A stretch of DNA of 64,000 nucleotides from Aliiglaciecola lipolytica E3 (GCF_000314975.1 NZ_BAEN01000037.1:55227-119226); one strand, 5' to 3'. Counted from the first letter of the stretch, positions 25,660 through 35,540 are shown. The notes: a model not told the origin generated them from the sequence alone. Numbers and translations are program-made.

Positions 25660-27896
25660 ACGAAGTGTCTTTTCAATGTAAAGTTAATCAATTATTCGAT
25701 GATGGTTATGCCGTAAAACAACGCAAAAGTGTTGTAAGCCACTGCGCGTATCTTTCTTATTTCGCAAATGAAATTAAGAGCTTTGATTTCTCCTTTAGTG
25801 ATAATGCTTTTGAGGAGCTTCGCCAACAATTCAGTCAAGAACAGGTAAGGTTATTAAGAGAACCAGGATTATACGATTTAATAAAAGCTAATAAGAAAAT
25901 TGGAGCTTTTCCTTTTTATTCGTTCATTATCTCTATATCAAAAGTAAAACGAGACTATTTAGAGGCTGCTTTGTCGCTGCAACTAAATGTCCTTGTTGCT
26001 GCTTATGAATTAAAAAAGCTTAAAGGTTATGAAGACTACATTGAGCGCGCATTTGATGCGACTCGTATCATATTCACAGACAATAAGTATCAACCTATTA
26101 TTGGGTTAATTGAGCCTTATAAGACTTATACAGAAAAAGACTTCTTAGAAATAAGAGAGCAGTCTAAACTTGCGCCACATCATTTAACGAGATTAGCATC
26201 GTTATTTGATAAATACTCGGCAAGGATGCCTACTATAAGTAAACGTATTCGCGTCGATCAACCAAAAGAGATTCCCCCTGACAAGAAGCCAAATTATACG
26301 AACAAAGAGAGCTTGGTACCTTTTGAAGACGACGAGCCTAAGTACACTGAAATATTGGCAACAGAGGGCAATGTAACCACCAGTAACGGTGACCATTTAG
26401 AAAAAATTATAGATGAAAAAACTGCGACTCGTTACTTTGAATTCTTACTGATTGCTCCAGACGAAGTAAAAAAATCAGCCCGTTTAAAATCGCAACTGGC
26501 CAATTCGGTAGCTGCAAATATTGAGCGTAGAGAAAAGTCACTAACCACTGAATTTAGATTCCTCACTAAACATGAAGTCACAATTCTCGTGAAGGAGTGC
26601 ATGCATAATATTGATGATACTTACTTTGGTCTACTCCTTTTATCGCTAATCACTGGGCGAACAATTAGTGAGTTTTTAGATAATGAAGTGGTTATGACTA
26701 AAGCGGAAACTGGGGAGCTAAGCGATCATTATGTTATCCGCTATAAACCAAGCTTACCGAATTATGAGATGATCAAAAAAGCAATAACGCTGATTAAAAA
26801 ACCAAAAGGCGAGGTATTGTTGATTATTCCCAAATGCATGAATAACCTAATTGCTAATATAACTCGCTTAGATCTGGCTATCGATAGCACTAAGCAAGCC
26901 ATTTCTGATTGTATTTCTCAGATGAACAAGAGGTATTGCACTCGGTTTACGTTAGCAAAAATTAGCAGTGTAATGCCATTTTATCTAATAAAAGCTGGCG
27001 CTGATGCTGCTGAGATTGCATTGATGAAAGGTAGCTCAGTTGTGCAACATGCAGCCTGTTATTACTATCAAGTGCCAGTACAAAAATTAATCGAACTACA
27101 CCAAGACTTTCTTTCGTATCTAGACGCCGATAACAATTATGGATTAAGTGACTTTAAGAAAAAGACTGATCTAACCGTCGGCAGTGCACTGCAACTTCAG
27201 GAAGATACAGCCAAAAAGCTATTTGCGGTTTTGCATGCAAAACTTCTCGAGCAACTGCAAATGGGATGGGAGAATATTGAGGTTTTACACAACTATCTCA
27301 CCGTTTACACCCTTTTTATACTTAATTTATCGACCGGGCACCGCCCAGTAAAACATCCTTATCACACCATCGACGCGTTTGATCTTGAGACCTCTACTGT
27401 TTTCATTGCAGACAAAGAAAGTAGATCAAACTCTGCGGGGAGAGTATTAAAACTGCCGTCGTTAGCAAAAGAGCAACTGAATCACTACCTCACACACTTG
27501 AGGCATATCCATCACTATTTTGCTCAATTAAGCTATCAAGATGGTAAACATATAACTGACACTCTTCTCGGAGAACTGCCACTGTTTTCATTCATTCAAG
27601 ACAGCCGTTTCCTAACAATAACTCCAAAGCTCCTAGATGATTTTTGTATTGATTTATTGCCGATACCGCTAAACTGGCATAGGCACTTCATTAGAACGTG
27701 GCTGCGGGATAACAACGCAAAACCGCTTGCTGTCGATGTATTTATGGGTCACGTAAATGGAGATGGTGACCCTTTTTCGCGCTACAGTGGGGTATCAATG
27801 AAGGATCTTGATGAAGTAGCCAGATTATTAAATCAGCTTTTAAGCAAAAACCTTGAAATTAAGCCTTTCAGCAGTATCGAAGGTCTGCGCTTGTGA
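25656..27896 (+). CDS. Large tyrosine recombinase with a second, degenerate-looking core
   Basis: 746 residues. The C-terminal part holds a full tyrosine-recombinase set: Arg in STGHRPVKH (about 563), a Lys in the beta-hairpin region, HFIR (about 677-680), His in FMGHVNGD (about 699) and the nucleophile Tyr in SRYSG (about 710). Around residues 315-490 is an earlier segment with ITGRTISEF and ACYYYQVP, which resembles a worn recombinase core without an HxxR motif, or a binding domain of similar fold. It overlaps both neighbours by 4 bp. Large size and operon form separate it from ordinary phage integrases; GInt-like or Tn554-like multi-recombinase modules are the nearest systems I know. Confidence 0.8.
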   Translation: MNEVSFQCKVNQLFDDGYAVKQRKSVVSHCAYLSYFANEIKSFDFSFSDNAFEELRQQFSQEQVRLLREPGLYDLIKANKKIGAFPFYSFIISISKVKRDYLEAALSLQLNVLVAAYELKKLKGYEDYIERAFDATRIIFTDNKYQPIIGLIEPYKTYTEKDFLEIREQSKLAPHHLTRLASLFDKYSARMPTISKRIRVDQPKEIPPDKKPNYTNKESLVPFEDDEPKYTEILATEGNVTTSNGDHLEKIIDEKTATRYFEFLLIAPDEVKKSARLKSQLANSVAANIERREKSLTTEFRFLTKHEVTILVKECMHNIDDTYFGLLLLSLITGRTISEFLDNEVVMTKAETGELSDHYVIRYKPSLPNYEMIKKAITLIKKPKGEVLLIIPKCMNNLIANITRLDLAIDSTKQAISDCISQMNKRYCTRFTLAKISSVMPFYLIKAGADAAEIALMKGSSVVQHAACYYYQVPVQKLIELHQDFLSYLDADNNYGLSDFKKKTDLTVGSALQLQEDTAKKLFAVLHAKLLEQLQMGWENIEVLHNYLTVYTLFILNLSTGHRPVKHPYHTIDAFDLETSTVFIADKESRSNSAGRVLKLPSLAKEQLNHYLTHLRHIHHYFAQLSYQDGKHITDTLLGELPLFSFIQDSRFLTITPKLLDDFCIDLLPIPLNWHRHFIRTWLRDNNAKPLAVDVFMGHVNGDGDPFSRYSGVSMKDLDEVARLLNQLLSKNLEIKPFSSIEGLRL

Positions 27897-30800
27897 AGAT
27901 TAAAGACAAATTATACGGCTATGAACAACGAGCAAAAAATAGAAAAGGGCGGCAGCTTGATATACGCAATTATGTTGAGTTGTTAATAGCAGAGAAAATT
28001 GCATCAGATGTAACCGCCGACATAAAAAGTATATCTGAAGCAGATATCGAACAGATCTTCAGCGAAGTAATTACAGAGCTGCAAACCAAATATAAAAAGT
28101 TTGAGCAATATCGATATGCTCGCAATTACTTGTCTAAAACAATCAATGAAGGTAATAAAGAGGGCAGGTGGTCGCTTCCAGTTCCGAGCTACATTCATCG
28201 ATATCGTAGAGAAGCAACACTGCGTAATGCGTCTTGGTTTAAAAAAAGCAGTAAACTCAACACATGGGTAGAGCAATGGCTTGTGCGCCTCAGCGAAGAT
28301 GATGCTTCTAAACGCGCCGCAAGTCCCGAGGAAGCGATTGGTAATTGTTTGGTGTCTGCATGTATCTTTGGCGGCCTCTGCATTCCTGAGGCGCTGGATA
28401 GCCTAAAGAAGCAGCTTCTGAGCCAGAAGTTACAAAAACCTCTAGTCCGAGATAAGTATGGCATCTTTATCGAGTTGCTTTTTTCTAGTAAGTCTCAGCC
28501 ATCAAATACGATTGTAAATGATACCGAATTAACGCTTCGAAGATTTTACCCAGATCCGCTAACGCTTGGTTTTATTACTACACTTTTTAGTAGCGCTGAT
28601 AATGCTAAAATCTGTGAGAGGCAGAGCTTATGGAGTACTTTAAGTAAGACACTTAAAAACGTTGATCGTGAAATCGTGCGCCATATAAAGACAGTTGAAT
28701 CCTTATGTACTGCAAGCGCAGGCGTAATTGAAAATAGGCCAAACTGCGATATTGACCAAGCAACCATTGCATATTCAAGCGGTAAAATAAGAAGTGCTTC
28801 ACTACCGCCAGATGTCTATGAATTAATATCGAACCGCACGTTGTCGAGTGTGTCATTCCAGCATCAAAAGCATAATAGCAAACGCAGTAAAGTTGATTTT
28901 CAGCAGAGTATTAATGTTACTGCAGGTATCAATATCGAAAAGACAATATCTGACGTAAGACTTGCCTTGGCACCAAAAGATGAGAAAGGCCATAAGAGAA
29001 CCAGCAAGTTGGTTTTAGCATCGTTAGTTCAAATAAAAGAGCAACCCCTTAACCTAAATTTTGCTTCGTTAATTCATTGGCTAGAGGAAATGCTAACTCA
29101 GCAAAAAATCAAAGTGTCGAGCGCGAGCAGATACTGGTCTGCAATAGGAGCACCGTGGCTAGCCCACACCAGTGAAATTGATATTAGTAGTTTTGAACCA
29201 GAAGATTTCGAGGCGCTGTACAAGCGAATACTAGATGCAACGCTAAGTGATAAGAACAGGCGTTACATGGCAGGAAGATTCGACCAATTTCATTCGTTCT
29301 TGCAACGCCACTATCAGTTAGCCCCTTTACCAGTGCCATTGAGTGATGCAGAGGGCAGAACTAACCAGTTCGTAAGAGCATACTATATTCCCCAATTTGC
29401 TTTTGCAGAGGTATTATCTTTAATTGATAAAACCATAGTAGATAAAAGCCTACAGCCAACATTGAAAGCACTGTTCATTATTGCAATACGCTCAGGCTTG
29501 AGGCTTGGTGAGCTTTTAAAATTGAGAATAAATGACATAGAAAACTCAGATGATAGCTGGATTTTTGTCCGGGATAATAAATTTGCAGACGGTAAGTCAT
29601 CATCATCGTTAAGAAAGATTCCGCTTGAGGTTTTGCTGTTGGAAGAGGAACGTGAGTTTATTAAGCGCTATATTGCAACAAGAAGGCAAATAGCGAAAAA
29701 TAATAATATCTTACTCTTTTCAGAGTCGAATACACTTAACATACCACTGAATCCAAACTTCGTCAGTACTACATTCGCTCAGATCGCAACTGCTGCGACG
29801 GGTGTAAAATCTACATTCCACGGTTTGCGCCACTCAGCATTGTCTAACCTGCATTTAGTCGTCGAAGATCAATTGTCCCTTCTTGAGGACTTAGTGGGGT
29901 ACACAAAAGACGATATCAATAGAATTAAGCATATGTTGGGTTTTGTATGCGGCAACACGTTTAGGCGAGATAAGTATTGGTTGTTAGCCAGTTTTGCTGG
30001 GCATGCCACACCAGAAATCACATTCAGCAATTACCTCCATTTTACTGACTACATAGCATCGGAAAAATTGCGAGTAGCATTTTTGTCGATTCCTAAATCA
30101 AGTATTGAGGCGGCGTTAAATATGACGAAAAATTCTAAGACTCGTCTAACCAAGCGTTCAGTTGATGATGTGCAATGGTATGGCAATATAGTTAATTGGA
30201 TTGAGTCAAAAGCAAGTGCTTATGCTGAAGATAAACGTAAACTGAATAAAGTAAGCACCAAAGGTCGCAATACAGCCAACAGTAAAACACTACTCTTTAA
30301 ACCTGCTGAACCAACCATTGAATTGTGCTATTCAGTATTGAAGTGCGTTGAAGACGGCGACCCTATAGATGTAATCGTCACTCAGCACAATCTCGAAAAA
30401 TTGCCGCTGGTATACAATTGGATTAAGAATGCAAAAACACTTCAGGCTTTGACAACAAGTAGAGGCGGTTTGCGATTGCAGTCTCGATCTATAAAAGATC
30501 AAACTTTTACACACAGGCTAGCGCCAAAGCGACCTGAATCGAACGCAGAGTTAAAAGATGCAAACAACGCTATTACAAAACTTAGAGAAGTGTATAAAGC
30601 AAATAAAGGCGAAATAATTTGGGCAATTGACTACTTTTTGCACCACTCAAATAGAAGTAATCCATTTATCCGTTTTTATGATCGTGACACCCTAGATCGC
30701 TTTGTAGATATAATAATCGATGTATTTCCAGCCAGTAGATGGGAGATAAGCTCTAAAGAGTCTACTAGAAATGCTGATTTTGCTATGGATGGATGGTTTG

Positions 30801-30988
30801 AATCGAAAGAGAAACAAGGGTTTGGTATTGATCGGCCCCCAAAAGACTACCAAAGAGAGGTGCCCCTACCGCTCGCACTTCGTTTGAGGCATCCCGATGA
30901 GGCGAAAATTATAGAGGTACGACAAGTTGGGACCTATAGCGCGCGTACGCTTGGTTATCTATTTCATATGCTCAAGATAATGTTATAG
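27893..30988 (+). CDS. Very large tyrosine recombinase (1031 aa)
   Basis: The start is GTG at 27893, overlapping the previous stop. The canonical catalytic set is intact and central: R about 536 in SGLRLGEL, K in the NKFADGKSSSS-LRKIPL hairpin, FHGLRHS (H about 643, R about 646), H about 704 in SFAGHAT and the Tyr about 713 in SNYLHF. About 380 residues precede the core-binding region (LNFASLIHWLEEML) and about 300 follow the active site; both extensions match nothing I recognise. The core has a 50-60 residue insertion between HxxR and the GH motif. With the two upstream genes it forms a recombinase operon beside the tRNA-Val junction, and is the likely integration enzyme. Confidence 0.85.
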   Translation: MKIKDKLYGYEQRAKNRKGRQLDIRNYVELLIAEKIASDVTADIKSISEADIEQIFSEVITELQTKYKKFEQYRYARNYLSKTINEGNKEGRWSLPVPSYIHRYRREATLRNASWFKKSSKLNTWVEQWLVRLSEDDASKRAASPEEAIGNCLVSACIFGGLCIPEALDSLKKQLLSQKLQKPLVRDKYGIFIELLFSSKSQPSNTIVNDTELTLRRFYPDPLTLGFITTLFSSADNAKICERQSLWSTLSKTLKNVDREIVRHIKTVESLCTASAGVIENRPNCDIDQATIAYSSGKIRSASLPPDVYELISNRTLSSVSFQHQKHNSKRSKVDFQQSINVTAGINIEKTISDVRLALAPKDEKGHKRTSKLVLASLVQIKEQPLNLNFASLIHWLEEMLTQQKIKVSSASRYWSAIGAPWLAHTSEIDISSFEPEDFEALYKRILDATLSDKNRRYMAGRFDQFHSFLQRHYQLAPLPVPLSDAEGRTNQFVRAYYIPQFAFAEVLSLIDKTIVDKSLQPTLKALFIIAIRSGLRLGELLKLRINDIENSDDSWIFVRDNKFADGKSSSSLRKIPLEVLLLEEEREFIKRYIATRRQIAKNNNILLFSESNTLNIPLNPNFVSTTFAQIATAATGVKSTFHGLRHSALSNLHLVVEDQLSLLEDLVGYTKDDINRIKHMLGFVCGNTFRRDKYWLLASFAGHATPEITFSNYLHFTDYIASEKLRVAFLSIPKSSIEAALNMTKNSKTRLTKRSVDDVQWYGNIVNWIESKASAYAEDKRKLNKVSTKGRNTANSKTLLFKPAEPTIELCYSVLKCVEDGDPIDVIVTQHNLEKLPLVYNWIKNAKTLQALTTSRGGLRLQSRSIKDQTFTHRLAPKRPESNAELKDANNAITKLREVYKANKGEIIWAIDYFLHHSNRSNPFIRFYDRDTLDRFVDIIIDVFPASRWEISSKESTRNADFAMDGWFESKEKQGFGIDRPPKDYQREVPLPLALRLRHPDEAKIIEVRQVGTYSARTLGYLFHMLKIML

Positions 30989-31006
30989 TTATAGGGTTGC
31001 AACAAC

Positions 31007-31159
31007 TTGAGAGATAACTCTTTTAAACAATTAAATAAAAGAAGACTGCATGCAGTGCAATCAGTTTATTATTGTCATGGAGAGCGTGGTGTAGGCGTTC
31101 ACGTTGAATTAGATGAATTAGAGTTGATGTTCAGCTTCGGCAGAATATGCACTAACTAA
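31007..31159 (+). CDS. Possible small protein after the recombinase operon
   Basis: A 50-codon frame from TTG at 31007, 18 bp after the large recombinase stop. Its residues look protein-like in the second half (SVYYCHGERGVGVHVELDELELMF), but no ribosome site is visible and the start is uncertain. It may be a fourth, small gene of the module or the remnant of a longer one. It ends on top of the stop region of the DUF3732 gene on the other strand. Confidence 0.25.
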   Translation: MRDNSFKQLNKRRLHAVQSVYYCHGERGVGVHVELDELELMFSFGRICTN

Positions 31160-33120
31160 TCACCTAATTCAGGAGTATTGCTCTCACTTTGCTCGTACCA
31201 ATGTTTCGGAATCAAAGCATTTTCACCACGCCATTTGGTATCAGCTATCGAAGACTGGAACCAATCTTCATCTATGTCAGCATGATCCGTGATAATTACT
31301 TGCAACTTTGGCGATAATTCTTCAACCACTTTGAATATCCATTCGAACATCCGCTTTACAGCCTCACGATCTTCGTCATTTTCAATTTCATTCAGATTAC
31401 CGGTATTTGAATTATCGGATGGAAAGTAGACTTGAGTTGGTTGGTCAAAAAAGATAAACCGTCCAACTGGTCTATTTTGCTCAATGAACCATTTTGCTAA
31501 TGCTAAATATGCTACGAGATGATATCCAACCCAATTTTCACCACTTCCTATACGATATAGTGGTGTTCGTCCTGATGGAGTTTCGGCAACTACTGTAAGC
31601 TTTGTTGTATCAAGACGAATTGGGTTTTCACTATGCTCTAGGCCTAATTCACGCGCCCAACGAGTCATATCTTCTCCGATTAGACTTAATTGAGATTCGA
31701 GGCGCTCTTTAAGTGTTTCCGGGTCTAATTTCTCTTCAAGCTCTTCAATTTGAGGTTCTAGTTCATCGATACTGTTTTGAATGGGTTGGATGTTTTCCCC
31801 AAGATCAACACTTTCAAGGTAAAGGGATATCCTTCCAATAACTCTTAAACGTTGTGCGTCCAACTGCGCTTTTGTTTTACTAGCAACTTCTTGCGCTTGG
31901 ATAACCTCTAATGCGCTGCGTGTCTTTTTTAAACTCTCGGCAAGATTTTTATCTTCTGCTCGTAAATCTTGAAGATAATTGGTTACTCTCGGTTTGTTAC
32001 GATTTACACCCTCTAATTTATTATCCAACTGCGCTATGGTTGCCTCAATAATCTTGTCGGCATTGCTTTTTTCATCATGAGGTCGTTCGCAAACAGAGCA
32101 CACATTTTCTTGCGAGATATTTTTAAAAAGCCCAATTGATTTTAGCCTTAAAGCTTGTTCAGATAATTCGCCCTCAAACCCATCAATTGAGCCTGCATAT
32201 TCATTGGCAGCGCGTAATCTTGACCTAATCACCTTTTTTTGTTCAGAGAATTGACGGTATTGCATATCCAATTCATAAGACGGGTCACCATCTAAAAAGT
32301 TATCTTCGATATTTGATGGAACCCATCGGCTTATATTTCTCAATACATCCAAAAGTTGAGTATCAGTAGGAATAACTTTACTTTCATAAAGTCCAACTGC
32401 TTGCGCTTCAGCAAGCAAATCATGTCCCTTTTGAAGACCTTCGCCTTTTAAGCTTACGATCTCTTTTATGCGCTTTAGCAGCCGCACTTTATCCCGCTTT
32501 AGTGCCCTTAGTTTCTCGATTTCAGACAATCTGTCATCTTTTGCCGCACCCATGAAATAGGGTAATGTATCTTTAATAGCTTGTGGAATGTGTGGTTCTG
32601 ACTGCCTATGGAATAGAATCCTTTTAGCTGCAACCTCGTCTTGCCCTTGAAACAAATAGTATCTTGAGTGTTTGAATCCAATTTTAATGCTAGAACGTGT
32701 TTGTTCATTTGGGACTTCTGTAACTTGTTCTGGAATTCCAAGTTTGCTGGTTAGAAAAGCGACAACGCTTGTAATATTGGTAGAGACTTCTAACTCTAAA
32801 TATTTGGGTGTTGTAATGTTTCCAGCGACTAGCATATGACATGCGGAACTCGATTTTTCGCCTTGAAGAGGTGATTTACGAGCAATAAACACCTCAGTAT
32901 CAGAAAATATTAACGTTACCGAGTACCACTTAACCGTCTGCTTTATATGACCTTCCGCGACCGAACATTCACTTGACCCCAAACAATATTCGACAATATC
33001 TATAAGTGAAGACTTCCCCTTTTTAGACGCCCCAGTAATTACATTTACTTGCGATGCTTTAAAATCAACGTCACGGCGTTCGCCGTTGTTACCGTATAGT
33101 GATATTTTTTTAATTTGCAT
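31156..33120 (-). CDS. ABC-3C system ATPase, DUF3732 (SMC/Rad50-like)
   Basis: 654 residues from ATG at 33120, which overlaps the upstream stop by one base (TAATG); the frame is open to 33180 but those codons overlap the upstream gene. Walker A GASKKGKSS lies at 30-38. A long coiled-coil middle contains a Rad50-like CxxC hook (VCSVCERP, about 335), and the C-terminal Walker B region reads FIFFDQPTQVYFPSD (about 565). This is the DUF3732 family of SMC-like ATPases used in three-component ABC conflict systems. It likely senses DNA or invader structures and licenses the nuclease-type partner encoded two genes upstream. Confidence 0.87.
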   Translation of the reverse strand: MQIKKISLYGNNGERRDVDFKASQVNVITGASKKGKSSLIDIVEYCLGSSECSVAEGHIKQTVKWYSVTLIFSDTEVFIARKSPLQGEKSSSACHMLVAGNITTPKYLELEVSTNITSVVAFLTSKLGIPEQVTEVPNEQTRSSIKIGFKHSRYYLFQGQDEVAAKRILFHRQSEPHIPQAIKDTLPYFMGAAKDDRLSEIEKLRALKRDKVRLLKRIKEIVSLKGEGLQKGHDLLAEAQAVGLYESKVIPTDTQLLDVLRNISRWVPSNIEDNFLDGDPSYELDMQYRQFSEQKKVIRSRLRAANEYAGSIDGFEGELSEQALRLKSIGLFKNISQENVCSVCERPHDEKSNADKIIEATIAQLDNKLEGVNRNKPRVTNYLQDLRAEDKNLAESLKKTRSALEVIQAQEVASKTKAQLDAQRLRVIGRISLYLESVDLGENIQPIQNSIDELEPQIEELEEKLDPETLKERLESQLSLIGEDMTRWARELGLEHSENPIRLDTTKLTVVAETPSGRTPLYRIGSGENWVGYHLVAYLALAKWFIEQNRPVGRFIFFDQPTQVYFPSDNSNTGNLNEIENDEDREAVKRMFEWIFKVVEELSPKLQVIITDHADIDEDWFQSSIADTKWRGENALIPKHWYEQSESNTPELGD

Positions 33121-33617
33121 TAAGGGCGCACTCCTAGCTGGGCAAAGATAGTTTCTACTGATGGCGCATGAGAGAACCACCTACCAATCATCCGTGAAGC
33201 CTTCAGAGCCTCTTTCATATCAGCACTTTTTGTAAATAGAACCGGGTTTTTAACTAAAGATTTATTTTCAAGACGCAAATTGCCATTCTCGCATATCGAA
33301 ATGACATTTCGATCAAGTAAAAAGCTGATAGATGACTTTACTACATTATTGTAAGACTCAGCTTGACTATGCAGGCTTGCAAGAGCACCTTCATTAGATG
33401 CTACCCATGACCCAATTGTTGTTTTCACTGTGGTGGGAAGACATGTTGAAATTTGTTTATTTATTGCCATAGGCATAGCAATAAAGGGAAGTGCACAATT
33501 CATCCCTTCTTTTTTGAAAGCCTCAAACTCTAAGAGTGATGAATAAAGTAAAAAGCCGATATATGCAGGATTTAGAAGCCCCAACTCCTCATCTGAGAAA
33601 GAGCTATCATTCAACAT
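33120..33617 (-). CDS. ABC-3C system middle component
   Basis: A 165-residue soluble protein whose N-terminus (LLNPAYIGFLLYSSLLEFE, then CALPFIAMPMAINKQ) matches the middle components of ABC three-component systems. A winged-helix-like C-terminal half reads ISFLLDRNVISICENGNLRLE. It overlaps both neighbours by one base, so the three genes form one translationally coupled operon. Family knowledge places it as the adaptor between the SMC-like ATPase and the effector; its exact job is unknown. Confidence 0.8.
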   Translation of the reverse strand: MLNDSSFSDEELGLLNPAYIGFLLYSSLLEFEAFKKEGMNCALPFIAMPMAINKQISTCLPTTVKTTIGSWVASNEGALASLHSQAESYNNVVKSSISFLLDRNVISICENGNLRLENKSLVKNPVLFTKSADMKEALKASRMIGRWFSHAPSVETIFAQLGVRP

Positions 33618-34822
33618 TACGCAACTCCTTTATCATTTGAAGATTGCAGCAATGTATCATAGTCTGGATGCCAACCAATTTTTCGGTTATCGGATAAGTC
33701 ATGATAGGTGCCCCGAGCAACATATTCTGATTTAAACTCTGGTCGAATTGGCTTTGCGCCATCAGTTTGGCATATTGCGTATAGGTCTTTGCCCATATCT
33801 AATTTTTGATTTTCATCCGATAAATCACATTTCATTTCCAATAAAGAAGAGCGGTTGTCCCATTCATCTTGAAGGATTTTCATATAAGTCTTCAGCTCGC
33901 CGGGCTTTACAAGACCGTCTCTCGACCACCGAGAGCGCTGCTCAAATGCGCGGTAGTAATTTATTATTGCATTTTTTATAACTCTATCATTTACGCCAAG
34001 CAGTCTAAGTTGCTCAACAAAAATTCTATTATCATTATCTATATCAATATATTCAGGCTCTACCTCGTCATAGTCAGAAGGCAGGTTACTCGGTAAAAAC
34101 TGTGTTCTCAAATCATCTATAGCACTTCTTATCTCGCCCAAGCCAATACCGTTTTCACTAGGAGAGGACATTACCTCTATGGCTCGTTTAAACCATATGC
34201 CTTCAAGCCGACTTGAGAACGCATCAACATGATTATCAGACACACTCAAAATCAATTCTTTTTTGATTTTAGAGTCTACATCCATAATCGTAGGAGAATT
34301 ACAAATAATATAAATTGAGTTTACTAACTTTTTTTGTTGCCAAAGTTCAAGAGAATTAAAGGCACTATATCCCGCAGCATTGGTTTTATTTTCTGTTTCG
34401 GCTGCAATTTTTTGCATTGCGATAACTGCTTTACCTGCATCTCGGCGAGTTTTGTCTTCACTGAGCAATGAAGCGATAGTTTCTGGAGCGGAACTCTCGG
34501 TCGTAATAAGAGAAAACGTTGCCGACTCGAAAGTTTGAAGCGGATCAGTCATCATTTCTGACCAAATTCTTATAGTTTTCCACAAATCTGAACTTCGGTC
34601 GGTTAGATTTCCCGCGTTGCCATGATATTTGGCTTGAAGTAATTCTGTTGGTGTTCCATTTTCCTCAAACGCAATATCATCAAGTATTTCAATGGAGATA
34701 AAACAATTGTCAGGATCATCTACGTTCCTAAGTTTTTGTAAAGCGAGTAGCAACGCATATCTTACTTGATAGATATAACCCAAAGCAGAGGCGGAGGCGT
34801 CGTATATATTTTTCTTAACCAA
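33617..34822 (-). CDS. ABC-3C effector with predicted PD-(D/E)xK-type nuclease domain
   Basis: 401 residues. The N-terminal domain (SASALGYIYQVRYALLLAL, then IEILDDIAFE and LLQAKYH) has the order of a Cap4/DUF4297-like restriction-fold nuclease: acidic D48/D49 and the Q63-x-K65 catalytic motif. The C-terminal part (about 250-400, with YRAFEQRSRWSRDGLV and IGWHPDYDTLL) matches the conserved C-terminal domain of ABC-3C effectors. It is first in the three-gene minus-strand operon. The upstream gap of about 350 bp holds a CACTAA...TTAGTG inverted repeat near 34846-34871, possibly its operator. Predicted role: DNA cleavage in response to invading DNA. Confidence 0.83.
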   Translation of the reverse strand: MVKKNIYDASASALGYIYQVRYALLLALQKLRNVDDPDNCFISIEILDDIAFEENGTPTELLQAKYHGNAGNLTDRSSDLWKTIRIWSEMMTDPLQTFESATFSLITTESSAPETIASLLSEDKTRRDAGKAVIAMQKIAAETENKTNAAGYSAFNSLELWQQKKLVNSIYIICNSPTIMDVDSKIKKELILSVSDNHVDAFSSRLEGIWFKRAIEVMSSPSENGIGLGEIRSAIDDLRTQFLPSNLPSDYDEVEPEYIDIDNDNRIFVEQLRLLGVNDRVIKNAIINYYRAFEQRSRWSRDGLVKPGELKTYMKILQDEWDNRSSLLEMKCDLSDENQKLDMGKDLYAICQTDGAKPIRPEFKSEYVARGTYHDLSDNRKIGWHPDYDTLLQSSNDKGVA

Positions 34823-35051
34823 CTTACTATCCTTATCTTTTCCACCACTAATTGCTAAACGTTAGTGATAAAATCCTTGACCGATTGTAGTATCAATAAC
34901 ACCTGTTGAAGCCTTAATGTTGCCATCTAAAATGTATCACTTCGATTGTGTTTTGGGAAGGTGATTGTTTTACATAAAGGGAAGTAAGTACTAGATAAGT
35001 ATAAAATAAATTAATCTTAAAATGATTTAAACCTCCAAGGTATACGAGGGG

Positions 35052-35474
35052 TTAACGCAAGTACTTGCGCCTCTCATAATAGCTATTTTTACTGAGTTGG
35101 TTCCTACCATTCCCAGCGCTGGTTAACAGTAAGTCAATTGGTCTTGTATAGCCCAGTACTTTCACTTCTGATTGTAGCCATGCTACCGCATCGCTTTGAC
35201 TACCTTCGAGTTAATCTGCCGTGACCGCCAATATTTCGGTAAATCGATAAAGCCTGTCACTTTCGTTTTGCGTAAACGTTCCCGACTGTTTTCTCTTATT
35301 CAGCGTTCTCGTTGAAATAGCTAAACATGTTGCGAGTTCCTTGTGCTGCATATCAGTGGTTGTCGAAATCCGTATAAAAACTGAAAACGGCAACCCTTTA
35401 CATATCGCTTCATGCATTTCAATATCGCTAATGGGTAAGTCAATCTCTCGTCTCAGCACCTTTCGATAGCACAT
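35052..35474 (-). pseudogene. Broken Xre/ParS-type antitoxin
   Basis: From ATG 35474 (GAGGTGA just upstream) the first 87 codons encode the Xre-like N-terminal half of an MbcA/ParS/Xre antitoxin (LATCLAISTRTLNKRKQSG, DRLYRFTEI). A TAA at 35211-35213 stops the frame. The same frame then continues with the toxin-binding half (DAVAWLQSEV, GYTRPIDLLLTSAGN) before its end drifts away from the family and stops at 35052. No RES-domain toxin follows. This is a decayed antitoxin, though the 87-residue DNA-binding part may still be made. Confidence 0.7.
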
Positions 35475-35540
35475 TAATCACCTCAGCTTATTAATTATTT
35501 CCACAAGTAATAGTAATTGATACATACTTCCATCTTAAAC

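Noticed and set aside
33121..33180. A 20-residue extension of the DUF3732 ATPase
   Set aside because: It would overlap the middle-component gene; the TAATG junction at 33120 gives the family start MQIKKISLYG.
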